A DNA stretch of 64,000 bases from Bradyrhizobium sp. PSBB068 (GTDB lineage: Bacteria; Pseudomonadota; Alphaproteobacteria; Rhizobiales; Xanthobacteraceae): positions 2,666,001-2,730,000 of the forward strand of contig CP069300.1 of NCBI GenBank assembly GCA_016839165.1, written 5' to 3'. Under the pieces are notes generated by a model. That model had not been told where the DNA came from. It searched no databases and worked only from the letters and a program-made list of their open reading frames with translations. Within the stretch, counting starts at the first letter, position 1. Every line of letters starts with the position of its first letter. Position numbers and translations under genes: made by a program. This document shows, piece by piece, positions 10,003-19,973 of the stretch.

Positions 10003-11586
10003 TCAGCGGGCCGCAGGCCGGTTTTCGCTGACCTGCTGCGCGGTGGTGGTGGGCGCGTCCTCGAGGGCGCATTTGCGCCAGTCGTCGGACGCGCAGTTGG
10101 TGGGCCAACCGCCGCCGAGCGCCATGAACAGGGCGGCGGTGTCCGACAGACGGGTCGCCTGGGCCTGGACGCGGACCACCGCGGCGTTCAGGTAGACTTG
10201 CTGGGCATTGAGCACGACCACCTGGTTGACCTGTCCGAGCGCAAGCTGCTTCTGAATGATGTCGAGACTGGCCTTTGCGGCGAGTTCGGCCTTGACCGCA
10301 GCCTGCAACGCGCGGGCGTCGGCCTGCAGGCTTCGCAGGGCGTCGGCGACGTTCTGCATCGCCGTGATGACGGCCTGACGATAGAGCGCGTCGGCCTGGT
10401 CCACCGCGGCCTCGGCGGCCTTCTGCTTGTGGTAAAGCGTCAGGCCATCGAAGATCGGCTGGGTCGCGCTCGCCGCGATGGCGTAGAAGCTGGTTCCCGG
10501 CGTGAACAATTCGGCCAGGGTGAAGGCGGTGGTTCCGGCATTTCCTGATATCGTGATGTTGGGCAGCCGCGCCGCGATCGCGACGCCGATCTGGGCGTTC
10601 GCCGAATGCAGCAGCGCCTCCGCGGCCCTGACGTCCGGACGCTGGCGGATCACCTTGCTCGGCAGGCTCACCGGCAGGTTTGCTGGGAGCGTGAGGCGGT
10701 CGAGCGTAAACTTTTGCAGGATCTCGTCAGCCGAGAACTGCCCGGCCAGCGACGTCAGCAGGTCGCGCTGAACCGCGAGCTGCTTTTCGAGCGGCGGCAG
10801 CAGCTGCTCGGACTGCGCCAGCGCGGCTTCCTGCGCCAGCACGTCGACCTGGGCGGCGCCGCCTGCGTTGAACTGGTTCTTGACGATCTCCAGAATGCCG
10901 CGTTCGATCTTCACGACGCGCTGGATCGCTCCGATCTGGCCGCGGAGCGATGCTTCCTGGATCGCCGCGGTGACGACGTTGGCCGTCAGCGTGAGGTAGG
11001 CCGCTTCCAGCTGGAACAGTTGCTGCTCGGAGATCGCATCAAGGCTCTCGACCGCGCGAACATTCTGGCCCCAGATGTCCGGCACGAAACTGACGTTCAG
11101 TTGCGCGGTGTGAAGCGAGAATACCGACGGGGACTGGCCGCCCGGGCCCGAACTCGACGCGCCGGAAATCTGCTGCTGGGAGGGCGTGTAGTTTGCACCG
11201 ATCTGCGGGAAGAACAGCCCGCGCTGGGCCAGCGCGTTGTATTGCGCGATCCTGATCGCCGCTTCGGCCGACTGCAGGGAAGGGTTGTGCTCGACTGACA
11301 TCTTGATCAGCTCGTCGAGCGGCTTCGACCGGAACGCCGTCCACCACCGCAGCGACACGTCCTCTCCGTTGACGAAATGCTGCTTCGGCACGCTGGGGCC
11401 CGCGGTATTGGCGCTGGGGGAAGCGAGCTTCTCGGCCGTAAAGCGTTCGACGTCCGGAGCGGCCGGCGGCGCGAAATTCGGGCCGACGGCGCAGCTCGCC
11501 AGCATGAGGGCTCCGGCCGCTACCGCCAGCGCGCGCATGGGGAAGGCGGCTGCGTGGCGAGACATTCTTGCGCTGAGGGCGTGCAT
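10003..11586 (-). CDS. RND efflux outer-membrane factor, NodT/TolC-type lipoprotein
   Basis: A 527-residue protein with a lipoprotein signal ending in LASC (Cys32), then the opening CAVGPNFAPPAAP shared by NodT/OprM factors. Two repeats of about 200 residues, rich in Ala, Gln and Leu, make the alpha-helical tunnel and beta-barrel strands (QRPDVRAAEALLHSANAQIG is the typical signature, here shown in part). It forms the outer-membrane channel of a tripartite pump. It starts 12 bp after the permease stop, so it is the third gene of the operon. The ending after residue 490 is longer than usual. Confidence 0.9.
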   Translation of the reverse strand: MHALSARMSRHAAAFPMRALAVAAGALMLASCAVGPNFAPPAAPDVERFTAEKLASPSANTAGPSVPKQHFVNGEDVSLRWWTAFRSKPLDELIKMSVEHNPSLQSAEAAIRIAQYNALAQRGLFFPQIGANYTPSQQQISGASSSGPGGQSPSVFSLHTAQLNVSFVPDIWGQNVRAVESLDAISEQQLFQLEAAYLTLTANVVTAAIQEASLRGQIGAIQRVVKIERGILEIVKNQFNAGGAAQVDVLAQEAALAQSEQLLPPLEKQLAVQRDLLTSLAGQFSADEILQKFTLDRLTLPANLPVSLPSKVIRQRPDVRAAEALLHSANAQIGVAIAARLPNITISGNAGTTAFTLAELFTPGTSFYAIAASATQPIFDGLTLYHKQKAAEAAVDQADALYRQAVITAMQNVADALRSLQADARALQAAVKAELAAKASLDIIQKQLALGQVNQVVVLNAQQVYLNAAVVRVQAQATRLSDTAALFMALGGGWPTNCASDDWRKCALEDAPTTTAQQVSENRPAAR

Positions 11587-11598
11587 GACTGGGCGCCT

Positions 11599-14500
11599 CT
11601 AATGCGCTGCTTCGGGCGGCGCCGCGGCAGCCGTCTCGTCGGGCGAAGCAACGCGCTCGCGCGACAGGAATATCTTGCGCAACGCCGGTGCGACGATCAA
11701 GAGCAATAGCGGACCGATGAACATGCCGCCGACTACGACCGTCGCAAGCGGCCGTTGCACCTGACTGCCGATACCATGCGACAGCGCGGCCGGGAACAGG
11801 CCTACGCCAGCAGACAGCGCGGTCATCAGCATCGGCCGCATGCGTTGCTCGGCGCCGTTGAACACCGCCTCCGCGATGCTCATGCCCGAGGCCCGCAACT
11901 CGCGGAAATAGGTGATGTTGAGGATGCCGTCCATGACCGCGACGCCGAACAGCGAGATGAAGCCGATCGCGGCCGAGATCGAGAAATCGAGCCCGGCGAG
12001 GTACAGCGCGATCAGGCCGCCGCCGACCGCGAATGGAATGCCGGCCAGCGCCAGCAGGCTGTCGCGCAGCGAGTTGAACAGGCTGTAGAGCAGCACGAAG
12101 ATCAGCAGCAGTGTCACCGGCACCACGATCAACAAGCGCGCCTTGGCGGCCTCGAGATTGTCGAACTCGCCGGACCAGATCATCCGGTAACCGGCCGGAA
12201 GCTGCACGGCCTCGGCGACGCGCCTCTGCGCCTCCGCCACCGTGCTGCCGAGATCGCGGCCGCGCACGCTGAACTTGATCGGGATATAGCGCTGGCTGCG
12301 CTCGCGATAGATGAACGACGCGCCGGTATCGAGCGAGATGTCGGCGAGTTCGCTCAAGGGAATATAGGCGTTGCTGCCGGATGGCGTCTGGTAGGCCACC
12401 TTGATCTCGCGCACCTCGTCGATGCTCTGGCGGAACTTCGGATCGAGCCGTACCACCACGCCGAACTGCCGGTCACCCTCGAGCACCGTCGTCGCACTGG
12501 TGCCGCCGAGCGCGGCCTGGACCACGGTCGTGACATCGCCGGTATTGAGACCGTAGCGCGCGGTCTTCTCCCTGTTGACCTTGATGTTGAGGTTGGGCTG
12601 CCCGACCAGGTGGAAGACGCCGAGGTCGGCAACGCCGCGGATCTTGGCCATCTCCTGCGCGACCTTGCCCGCGAGCTGTTCGAGCACTGCAAGGTTCGGA
12701 CCTATGATCTTGACTGAGTTCGCACCCTTGACGCCCGAGAGCGCCTCCTCGACGTTGTCCTGGATGTATTGCGAGAAGTTGAAGGTGACGCCGGGCAGTT
12801 CCTCGTCGAATTCCTTCTGCAGCTCCTCGGTGAGCTTTTCCTTGGTCAGGCCAGGCGGCCATTGGTCGAACGGCTTGATCGGCGCGAACAGCTCGACATT
12901 GGAGAAAGCCGACGCGTCGCTGCCATTGTCGGGACGGCCATGCTGCGACACCACGGTGATGATCTCGGGGTGGCGCAGCAGGATCTCGCGCATCTTGCGC
13001 GTCGGCTCGGTACCGGCATCGAGCGACATGGTCGGTGGCATCGAGGCGCGGATCCAGAAATTGCCTTCCTCGAGCGCGGGCAGGAACTCGCTGCCGAGCC
13101 GGCTTGCGGCAAGGCCGCTCAGTCCGAGGAAGATGATGCCGGCGGCAACCGCGACCCTCAGATGCGACAGCGACCAGCGCAGCACCGGCGTGTAGGCCTG
13201 ACGCAGCGACCGCACGATGACGGTCTCGGTCTCTTCGATATGCTTCGGCAGCAGCAGCGAGGCCAGCACCGGCGTCACGGTGAAGGTTGCCAGCAGAGCA
13301 CCTGCGAGCGCGTAGCCATAGGTGCGCGCCATCGGTCCGAAGATCTGGCCTTCGACGCCCTGCATGGTGAACAGCGGCACGAACGCGGTGACAGTGATGG
13401 CTGCGGTGAAGAACACCGCCTTGTCGACCTGCAATGCGCTGACGAAGATCATGCGCAGCCGTTCGGTCCAGCCTGGCGCGGGCTGGCCGCTGGGCGACGT
13501 GGTCGGATCGGTCCCCCAATAGCCCTGTGCAAGGTGTTGCAGCACGCGGAGCCGGTTCTCGGGCGCGGACTGGAAGTTGCGGAATATGTTCTCCATCATG
13601 ATGACGGCGGAATCGACGATGATGCCGAAATCGACCGCACCGAGCGACAGCAGGTTGGCGTCCTCGCCCTGCAGCACCAGGATGATGATGGCGAAGAACA
13701 GCGCGAACGGGATGTTGGCGCTGACGATCAGCGCGCTGCGCAGATCGCCGAGGAAGACCCACTGGATCACGAAAACCAGAAGGCAGCCGAACACCAAATT
13801 ATGCAGCACGGTATGCGTCGTGACGCTGACCAGCGAGGTGCGATCGTAGTAGGGCGCGATCTTGACGCCGGGAGGCAAGGTGCCGTCGCTGTTGATCTTG
13901 GTGACTTCCTCCTCGACCTTGGGGACAATGTCGTTGGTGTGCTGCGTGCGTCCCATGACGACGATCGCTGCCGCGACGTCGTCGTCCCTGTCCTTTCCTG
14001 CGATGCCGAGCCGCGGCACGTAGCCGACCGACACCTTGGCGACGTCCTTGATCTGGATCGGCAACCCGTTCGACTGGGTCAACACGACGTTCTCGATGTC
14101 CCGGACCCGGTAGCCTTTGGTGACGTCGTCTTCGCCGCCGGAATTGATCAGGCCGATGCCGCGGATGTTGACGGATTGCTGGCCGATCGCGATTTCGCGG
14201 CCACCGACGTTGATGTTGGCGTTACCGAGCGCGCTGATCAGCTGCGGCACGGTGATGTTGTAAGCCTCGAGCTTCTCGAGGTCGGCATCGACGTTGAACT
14301 GCTTGGTCGTGCCGCCCCATGAGTTGATCTGCACCACGCCCGGTATCGTCATCAGCCGGCGGGCGACGACATAGTCCTGCAAGGTCCTGAGGTTGGTCAG
14401 GCCGAAATTCGGCGGGCCGACGAGCTGGTAGCGAAAAATCTCGCCGACCAGGCTCGATTGCTGGATTTGCGGGATCTGATTGCCGGGAAGCTGGACGTTC

Positions 14501-14847
14501 TGCGTGAGGTTGTTGGTGGCCTGCGAGAGCGCGAAATAGTAGTCGACGCCGTATTTGAAGGTGACCCGCACGAACGACAGGCCGTAGAACGAGGTCGAGC
14601 GGATGTTGACGACGCCCGGCGTCGAGTACAGCCCGACCTCCATCGGGATCGTATAATACTTCTCCATCTCCTCGGCGGAGAGGCCGGCGGCCTGTGCCGT
14701 GATCTCGAGGATGACCGGCGCCGGGTTCGGATAGGCCTCGATGTTCAGCTTGTAGAACGCGGCGATGCCGGCGGCACAAAACACGGCAAGGCTGAGCACG
14801 ATGACGGCGCTTCGTGTCAGGCCAAACTGGAGGATGCTCTTGATCAC
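11599..14847 (-). CDS. RND efflux permease, heavy-metal (CzcA/CusA) type
   Basis: About 1082 residues from a GTG at 14847; the longer in-frame start at 14982 runs into the adaptor gene and adds non-family sequence. Twelve membrane segments and two large periplasmic loops are evident. The fourth segment has DFGIIVDSAVIMMEN with Asp406, Asp412 and Glu419, the proton-relay pattern of heavy-metal-efflux RND pumps. It pumps ions or small molecules from periplasm or cytosol through the adaptor and outer-membrane factor. A roughly 30-residue Pro/Gly/Thr-rich insert follows the motif. Exact substrate is not determined; divalent cations are the default guess. Confidence 0.9.
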   Translation of the reverse strand: MIKSILQFGLTRSAVIVLSLAVFCAAGIAAFYKLNIEAYPNPAPVILEITAQAAGLSAEEMEKYYTIPMEVGLYSTPGVVNIRSTSFYGLSFVRVTFKYGVDYYFALSQATNNLTQNVQLPGNQIPQIQQSSLVGEIFRYQLVGPPNFGLTNLRTLQDYVVARRLMTIPGVVQINSWGGTTKQFNVDADLEKLEAYNITVPQLISALGNANINVGGREIAIGQQSVNIRGIGLINSGGEDDVTKGYRVRDIENVVLTQSNGLPIQIKDVAKVSVGYVPRLGIAGKDRDDDVAAAIVVMGRTQHTNDIVPKVEEEVTKINSDGTLPPGVKIAPYYDRTSLVSVTTHTVLHNLVFGCLLVFVIQWVFLGDLRSALIVSANIPFALFFAIIILVLQGEDANLLSLGAVDFGIIVDSAVIMMENIFRNFQSAPENRLRVLQHLAQGYWGTDPTTSPSGQPAPGWTERLRMIFVSALQVDKAVFFTAAITVTAFVPLFTMQGVEGQIFGPMARTYGYALAGALLATFTVTPVLASLLLPKHIEETETVIVRSLRQAYTPVLRWSLSHLRVAVAAGIIFLGLSGLAASRLGSEFLPALEEGNFWIRASMPPTMSLDAGTEPTRKMREILLRHPEIITVVSQHGRPDNGSDASAFSNVELFAPIKPFDQWPPGLTKEKLTEELQKEFDEELPGVTFNFSQYIQDNVEEALSGVKGANSVKIIGPNLAVLEQLAGKVAQEMAKIRGVADLGVFHLVGQPNLNIKVNREKTARYGLNTGDVTTVVQAALGGTSATTVLEGDRQFGVVVRLDPKFRQSIDEVREIKVAYQTPSGSNAYIPLSELADISLDTGASFIYRERSQRYIPIKFSVRGRDLGSTVAEAQRRVAEAVQLPAGYRMIWSGEFDNLEAAKARLLIVVPVTLLLIFVLLYSLFNSLRDSLLALAGIPFAVGGGLIALYLAGLDFSISAAIGFISLFGVAVMDGILNITYFRELRASGMSIAEAVFNGAEQRMRPMLMTALSAGVGLFPAALSHGIGSQVQRPLATVVVGGMFIGPLLLLIVAPALRKIFLSRERVASPDETAAAAPPEAAH

Positions 14848-14905
14848 TGGACTACTGCACTTGGTCTTGAACGATGGACGGCGCGGTTGATCTCGGCGGC
14901 CACGG

Positions 14906-16108
14906 CTAGCCTGTGGCCGCGTTGGCAAACTTGTTGCTGAGGAACACCGCGCCGGTGGAGGCGATCTTCTCGCCGGCGGCAACGCCGTCGAGGATCTGAC
15001 GCCAGCCGTCCTGCTCCATTCCGATCTTCACCGACCGTCGATCGAACCGTCGGCCATCAGTCGTGACCCACACTGTCATCGTTCCGTCACCCTCGCGGAC
15101 GATGGCCTCGAGCGGCACGCTGACCGACATCTTCGGCGGCTCGGTCTCGATGGTGAAGCTCGCGAGCATGCCGGCGCGCAGCTTGTGCTGGGGATCCTCG
15201 ATCACCGAACGCACCAGCTGGCGGTGCGAGTTCGGATCGATGTTGAGGCCGAGCGTCGTCACCCGGCCGCGAAACACCTCGCCTGGATAGGCCGGCACCC
15301 GCACCTCGACCGGCTGGCCGATCCGATAAGATGGCGCGTCGGTTTCGATCACGTTGGCCACCATCCACATCGTCGAGATGTCGGCCAGCGAGTAGGGGGC
15401 CGGCGCGTTGCCGGGCTGCACGTAGAGGCCGGGCGCGGCATTGCGCGCGATGATTCGGCCCGAAATCGTGCTTGGAACGACCAGGATGGAGTCGACCTTG
15501 CGATCGGCGACGATGCGATCGATCTCGGCATCGGTCTTGCCGAACAAGCGGACTGCGTCTCGTCCGGCCTTGAAATTGCCTTCGGCGGTCTGCTGATCCG
15601 ACGTGGCCTGATCGACGTCCTTCTGCGCGCCGCCGCCGGTCTTGAGCAGCTGCTTGACCCGCGCGAGCGTTCTCGTCTGCAGCTCGAGCACGCCGGCCGA
15701 CGCAAGCAGTCCGGATTCGGCCTGAAGCAGGTCCGGGCTGTCGATGGTGAACAGCGCATCGCCCTTCTTCACTTCGTCGCCGACGTTGAAGAACGTATCG
15801 ACGATCCGTCCCGGATTCGGCGTGAACGCCTGCACCAGCATGTTCTGATTAAAGTCGATCGAGCCGACCGCATTCTTCAGCGTCTTGAAGGAGCGCTGTT
15901 CGGCGGGCATGATCTTGAAGTTGGCGGCCTGCTTGTCGGTCAGGACGACATATTGCTGCTCGATGTTGACGTCAGGCGCCGTGTTGGTCGGCGCAGCCGC
16001 CTTGACACTCTCGACGCCGCTGGTTCGCACCAGCAGCCATGCGCCCGCCAGCAGTCCAGCCAGCAGGGGCAGCGCAAAGTAACCCGCATACTTCATCCGA
16101 AATGACAT
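14906..16108 (-). CDS. RND efflux periplasmic adaptor (HlyD/MFP family)
   Basis: About 400 residues from ATG 16108 (an upstream GTG at 16144 is less likely). An N-terminal membrane anchor (YFALPLLAGLLAGAWLL) is followed by lipoyl and hairpin regions and the beta-barrel segments typical of CzcB/CusB (GRIVDTFFNVGDEVKKGD, EVRVPAYPGEVFRG). It bridges the permease and outer-membrane factor in the periplasm. It is the first gene of the efflux operon, 58 bp before the permease GTG, and is transcribed away from the two-component genes at 16500. Confidence 0.9.
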   Translation of the reverse strand: MSFRMKYAGYFALPLLAGLLAGAWLLVRTSGVESVKAAAPTNTAPDVNIEQQYVVLTDKQAANFKIMPAEQRSFKTLKNAVGSIDFNQNMLVQAFTPNPGRIVDTFFNVGDEVKKGDALFTIDSPDLLQAESGLLASAGVLELQTRTLARVKQLLKTGGGAQKDVDQATSDQQTAEGNFKAGRDAVRLFGKTDAEIDRIVADRKVDSILVVPSTISGRIIARNAAPGLYVQPGNAPAPYSLADISTMWMVANVIETDAPSYRIGQPVEVRVPAYPGEVFRGRVTTLGLNIDPNSHRQLVRSVIEDPQHKLRAGMLASFTIETEPPKMSVSVPLEAIVREGDGTMTVWVTTDGRRFDRRSVKIGMEQDGWRQILDGVAAGEKIASTGAVFLSNKFANAATG

Positions 16109-16499
16109 CGTCCGCCCGATTCGCCGAGATTGGAGAGGCCGCACAAGAACCCGAAACCTAACCGCATCGCGGACAGGAATGTTGGTCTCGACGGGGCCAG
16201 GAACCTGTTATCAGGACCAGCTTACGCCAGCCTTACACTGCTTTGCACAAACCTCGCATGCGACTAACGAATTTCCGTTGCAGCATAGGCGGTTTTATCT
16301 ATTTTTTGTAGGCGCGGGCCGGTCCGCCCATAGAAAAAACATAGCCGGTTTCGCGTGTCTGGGGCGGTCTGCGGACATGCGCGGCATTTGCACGATGCTG
16401 GTGCCCGCGAAGTGGTCTGTTCCGGTATTTCGGGAATGGCTGGCCTATTGCAATCGGGTGTGCGAACAGGCGCGCTTTGGTGAAGACAGGAATGCTGCG
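16109..16499. promoter_or_regulatory. Divergent promoter region with direct repeat, likely response-regulator site
   Basis: This 391-bp gap separates the efflux operon (minus) from the two-component genes (plus) and is AT-richer than its neighbours. CTTAC occurs at 16221-16225 and again at 16232-16236, an 11-bp period matching the tandem half-sites used by OmpR-family regulators. No gene is seen, although the frame of the regulator stays open upstream. Binding by the adjacent regulator is an inference. Confidence 0.4.
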
Positions 16500-17174
16500 A
16501 TGCGCCTTTTGATCGTCGAGGACAATGTCGAGCTCTCGAGACTGCTCGCCAGCGGGTTGATGGCGGCGGGCTATGAGTCCGACATCGTCAACAGCGTCGC
16601 CGAAGCGCGCGATGCGCTGCGCAGCGTCAGTTATGCTGCCATGATCCTCGATCTCGGTCTGCCCGACGGCGATGGCCTGTCGGTGCTGTCGGAGCTGCGC
16701 CGCAGGAGCGACCCGCTGCCGGTCCTGGTGCTGACAGCGCGCAACGGGCTGCAGGATCGGGTCAATGGCCTGCGCAGCGGCGCGGACGATTATCTGGCGA
16801 AGCCGTTCGCGCTGGAGGAGCTGGTGGCGCGGCTCGAAGCCATTCTGCGGCGGCCCGGCCAACTGCTCGGCTCGTCGCTCAAGCTCGCCAATCTTGTCTA
16901 CGACACCGAGAGCAAGCAGGTGTTCGTCGACGGTGCGCCGCACGTCTTCTCCGCGCGTGAGACATCCGTGCTGGAGATCCTGCTGCGGCGGCAGGGCCGG
17001 GTGGTGCCGAAGAAGAACGTCGAGGACCACATCTTCGGTCTGTCGGGCGAGGTCGCCTCGAATGCCGTCGAGGTCTATGTGTCGCGCCTGCGCAAGCTGC
17101 TGACCGAGCACCGCGCCAGGGTCATCATCCACACCATTCGCGGCGTCGGCTATTTGATGGCGGAGGAAAAATAG
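16500..17174 (+). CDS. OmpR-family response regulator
   Basis: 224 residues from ATG 16500 (MRLLIVEDN); the longer upstream open frame has no receiver sequence. The receiver domain has the acidic pair at 7-8, phospho-acceptor Asp51 (MILDLGLPDGDG) and the conserved Lys in YLAKPF. A winged-helix DNA-binding domain (about 130-224) ends in HTIRGVGYLM. The histidine kinase begins 2 bp later. The pair is back to back with the RND operon, which argues that it controls that operon, in the manner of CzcRS/CusRS systems. Confidence 0.93.
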   Translation: MRLLIVEDNVELSRLLASGLMAAGYESDIVNSVAEARDALRSVSYAAMILDLGLPDGDGLSVLSELRRRSDPLPVLVLTARNGLQDRVNGLRSGADDYLAKPFALEELVARLEAILRRPGQLLGSSLKLANLVYDTESKQVFVDGAPHVFSARETSVLEILLRRQGRVVPKKNVEDHIFGLSGEVASNAVEVYVSRLRKLLTEHRARVIIHTIRGVGYLMAEEK

Positions 17175-17176
17175 GG

Positions 17177-18511
17177 GTGTTCCGCTTCACGTCGCTGACC
17201 TCGCGGATCGTGTTCCTGCACATCGTGGCGGTCGCGGTCGCTGCGATCTTCCTGCCGCTGCTGCTGCTGTGGCTGTTGAATTCGGAGATCAACCATCTGC
17301 ATAGCGAGGCGATGCGCGACCAAGCCGCCGATCTCGGCGAGAACCTCGCGGTCGATGCCGCCGGCAAGGTGCAGCTCAACCTGCCGGACAGCCTGAGGGG
17401 GCTGTATTCCGACGCGTATGGCCGCTACCGCTACGATATCTACGATGCGGACGATCATCTGCTGTTCTCGTCGCATCGCGAGCCGCCGCGGCCGCCCGCC
17501 TCGGCCAACCGGATTTCCGGCGCCAGCGTCACCAAGGTGCTCGGCGGCGAGACGCTGCGCATCCAGGTCGCCGAGGACTTGTCGCATCGCGACGTCATCA
17601 TCGACGACATCGTCTCCAACTTCTTCCGGCGGGTCGGCTGGATCACCATCCCGATTCTCCTGATTCTGCTTGCGACCGACATCCTGATCTTCCGCCGCGC
17701 CGTGGTTCCGCTGTTGCGGGCATCGGAGGAGGCCAGGACCATCGGGCCGGCCAGGACCGGCGTCCGGCTGCCGACGAAGGGGATTCCGAGCGAGATCCTG
17801 CCGCTGGTGACCGCTGTCAACCAGGCCTTCGACCGTCTGGAGGAAGGGTTTCATGTGCAGCGCCAGTTCACGGCCGATGCCGCACATCAGCTGCGCACCC
17901 CGCTCGCGATCCTGAGGACTCGGATCGAGACGCTGGATGCGAGCAAGGGGACCAGGGAGCTGCATGCCGACATCGAGAGCATGAGCCGTATCGTCAGTCA
18001 GCTGCTCGAGATCGCCGAGCTCGATACGCTGGTGCTGGACCCCGGCGAGACCGCGGACCTGCGCGCGGTGTGCGCCGAGGTGGTCGGCTCGATCGCGCCC
18101 TACGCGCTGGCGCAGCAGAAGGACATCGCGCTGCGCGGCACCGACGGTCCGGTGCGGGTCAAGGGCAATGCCGAGATGCTGCAGCGGGCGATCTTCAATC
18201 TGGCGGAGAACGCCATCAAATACACCGCCGACGCTACGTCAGTCGATGTCGAGGTGCACGAGGACGGCTCGGTGCAGGTGCGCGACTGCGGGCCCGGCAT
18301 CGCGCCTGCCGAGCAGGGCCTGGTGTTCCAGCGCTTCTGGCGTGGCGATCGGCAGCGCCACCGCACGGATGGTGCGGGGCTCGGACTCTCGATCGTCCGG
18401 GGCGTGGTCGACGATCACGACGCGACGATCAAGGTCGAGAACCTGCCATCCGGCGGTGCCCAGTTCACGCTGAGCTTTCATCTCGCCAAGGCCGAGCCGG
18501 CGACCGCGTGA
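17177..18511 (+). CDS. Sensor histidine kinase, partner of the adjacent regulator
   Basis: 444 residues from GTG 17177. Membrane segment 1 (about 12-35), a periplasmic sensor region of about 115 residues, membrane segment 2 (about 155-180), a HAMP-like linker, then HisKA with AAHQLRTPLAIL (His237) and an HATPase with NLAENAIKYT, DCGPGIAP and DGAGLGLSIV. The H-box AAHQLRTPL is that of QseC/TctE-type kinases. It is expected to phosphorylate the regulator encoded just upstream. The sensed signal is unknown; the neighbouring efflux operon suggests a pump substrate. Confidence 0.93.
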   Translation: MFRFTSLTSRIVFLHIVAVAVAAIFLPLLLLWLLNSEINHLHSEAMRDQAADLGENLAVDAAGKVQLNLPDSLRGLYSDAYGRYRYDIYDADDHLLFSSHREPPRPPASANRISGASVTKVLGGETLRIQVAEDLSHRDVIIDDIVSNFFRRVGWITIPILLILLATDILIFRRAVVPLLRASEEARTIGPARTGVRLPTKGIPSEILPLVTAVNQAFDRLEEGFHVQRQFTADAAHQLRTPLAILRTRIETLDASKGTRELHADIESMSRIVSQLLEIAELDTLVLDPGETADLRAVCAEVVGSIAPYALAQQKDIALRGTDGPVRVKGNAEMLQRAIFNLAENAIKYTADATSVDVEVHEDGSVQVRDCGPGIAPAEQGLVFQRFWRGDRQRHRTDGAGLGLSIVRGVVDDHDATIKVENLPSGGAQFTLSFHLAKAEPATA

Positions 18512-18563
18512 CCGGCTCACCGGTTTTCGGCGGCAGCCCGGCCGGGTCGCCGACCGTGCCGCT

Positions 18564-19853
18564 TTACTTCACCTTGCCGTCGGACAGGTCCATGATCATC
18601 CGCGTGGTCAGGTACAGGCGCGGCACGATGCTGTTGAGCTGGACGTATTCGGCATCGTTGGAGTGCGCGCCGAAGCCGGACAGGCCCATGCCTTCGACCA
18701 CGGCCCCCTTGGTCTTGAGGGCGGCAAAGGCGGCGTCGGTGCCGCCGCCGGTGGCCCTTTCGGCGACGTTCATCGACAGGCCCAGTTCCTGATAGATCGC
18801 CTTGCCGTGGCCGGCCACGTTGCGCGAGGCGTCGTTGGCTTCGAGCGGCGGGCGGCGCACCTCGAACTTCACGTCCACCTTGGAGTCGGGCAGCAGGCGG
18901 TTCTTGATCTTGTCCTGCAGGGCCTTCTCGAGCTCGTCGAAATCCGCGACCTTGAGCGCGCGTGCGTCGGCCTGGGCGGTGGCTTCGGCGGGGATCACGT
19001 TGCGGTTGGTGCCGGACTTCGACACCGTCCAGTTCAGCTTCAGGCCCTGCTCGGGCTTGGACAGGTCCTTCATCTGCAGCACCTGGTGCGACAGCTCGTA
19101 GAGCGCATTCACGCCGCCCTCGGGCCTGGCGCCTGCGTGCGACGACTTGCCGTGCACCGTGAGATAGGCCGAGCCGATGCCGCTGGTGGCGAGGCGGAGC
19201 GTGCCGCTGGCGTCGCTGCCCTCGAACGAGAATACGGCGTCCTGCTCCGCGGCGGTGCGGGTGATGGTTGAGCGCCAGCCGGGCGAGGAGATCTCCTCGT
19301 CGCCGTTGATCAGCACCGTGAGCGTGCCGTAGTCCTTGAAGTTCAGCTTCTGCAGCAGCGCCACGGTGTGGATGATGGTGGCGACGCCCTGCTTGTCGTC
19401 GGCGATGCCGAGTCCATAGGCCTTGTCGCCGTCGATGCGGAAGGGTTGATCCTTCAGCATGCCCTTGAGATAGACCGTGTCCATGTGCGCGATCAGCATG
19501 ATCTTCGCGCTGCCCGTGCCCTTGAAGACGGCCCGCACGGCCGGGCCGATCTTCTCGGGCGTGTCGTCGAGGCGATAGATGTCGGTGGTCTGCAGGATGT
19601 CCACCGCGCCGCCGAGCTGCTTGAGCTCCGCAGCGATGCGCGCGGCGATCTGGTTGAGGCCGTCGAGGTCCTTGCTGCCGGATTCGATCTGCACGAGGTC
19701 GCGCAGGGTGTCGAGCAGCGGCTGCTGCTCCTGCTGTGCCAGCGCGCGAATGTCGGCTGCCGGCGCTGCCTGCGCCGTGGTGGCGGCAAGCGCCAGGCCG
19801 AGGGATGCGATGAGCGGGCGGACGAACGAGCGGGTGGAACGCGATTGGGGCAT
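18564..19853 (-). CDS. Secreted M20-family metallopeptidase (glutamate carboxypeptidase-like)
   Basis: 429 residues from ATG 19853 (MPQSRSTRSF); the upstream in-frame extension is low-complexity. A signal peptide ends near TAQA. The zinc ligands and catalytic residues of M20 enzymes are visible: AHMDTVY, GIADDKQGV and NGDEEISSPG, with a dimerisation domain in the middle and GGGTDAAF near the end. The family cleaves C-terminal glutamate or dipeptides (carboxypeptidase G2) in the periplasm. It is convergent with the kinase gene at 18511. Substrate not determined. Confidence 0.88.
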   Translation of the reverse strand: MPQSRSTRSFVRPLIASLGLALAATTAQAAPAADIRALAQQEQQPLLDTLRDLVQIESGSKDLDGLNQIAARIAAELKQLGGAVDILQTTDIYRLDDTPEKIGPAVRAVFKGTGSAKIMLIAHMDTVYLKGMLKDQPFRIDGDKAYGLGIADDKQGVATIIHTVALLQKLNFKDYGTLTVLINGDEEISSPGWRSTITRTAAEQDAVFSFEGSDASGTLRLATSGIGSAYLTVHGKSSHAGARPEGGVNALYELSHQVLQMKDLSKPEQGLKLNWTVSKSGTNRNVIPAEATAQADARALKVADFDELEKALQDKIKNRLLPDSKVDVKFEVRRPPLEANDASRNVAGHGKAIYQELGLSMNVAERATGGGTDAAFAALKTKGAVVEGMGLSGFGAHSNDAEYVQLNSIVPRLYLTTRMIMDLSDGKVK

Positions 19854-19973
19854 GGGCGGCGATCTGTGGGTTCGAGGACGATCCGGATCCCCGTCTTCAC
19901 AGGCCGCGCCGCCGCCGTCAACCATCGCGGCCCGCCTCGCGGAAGCGAGGCGCGCCGCAGGGGCTGACGCCGG

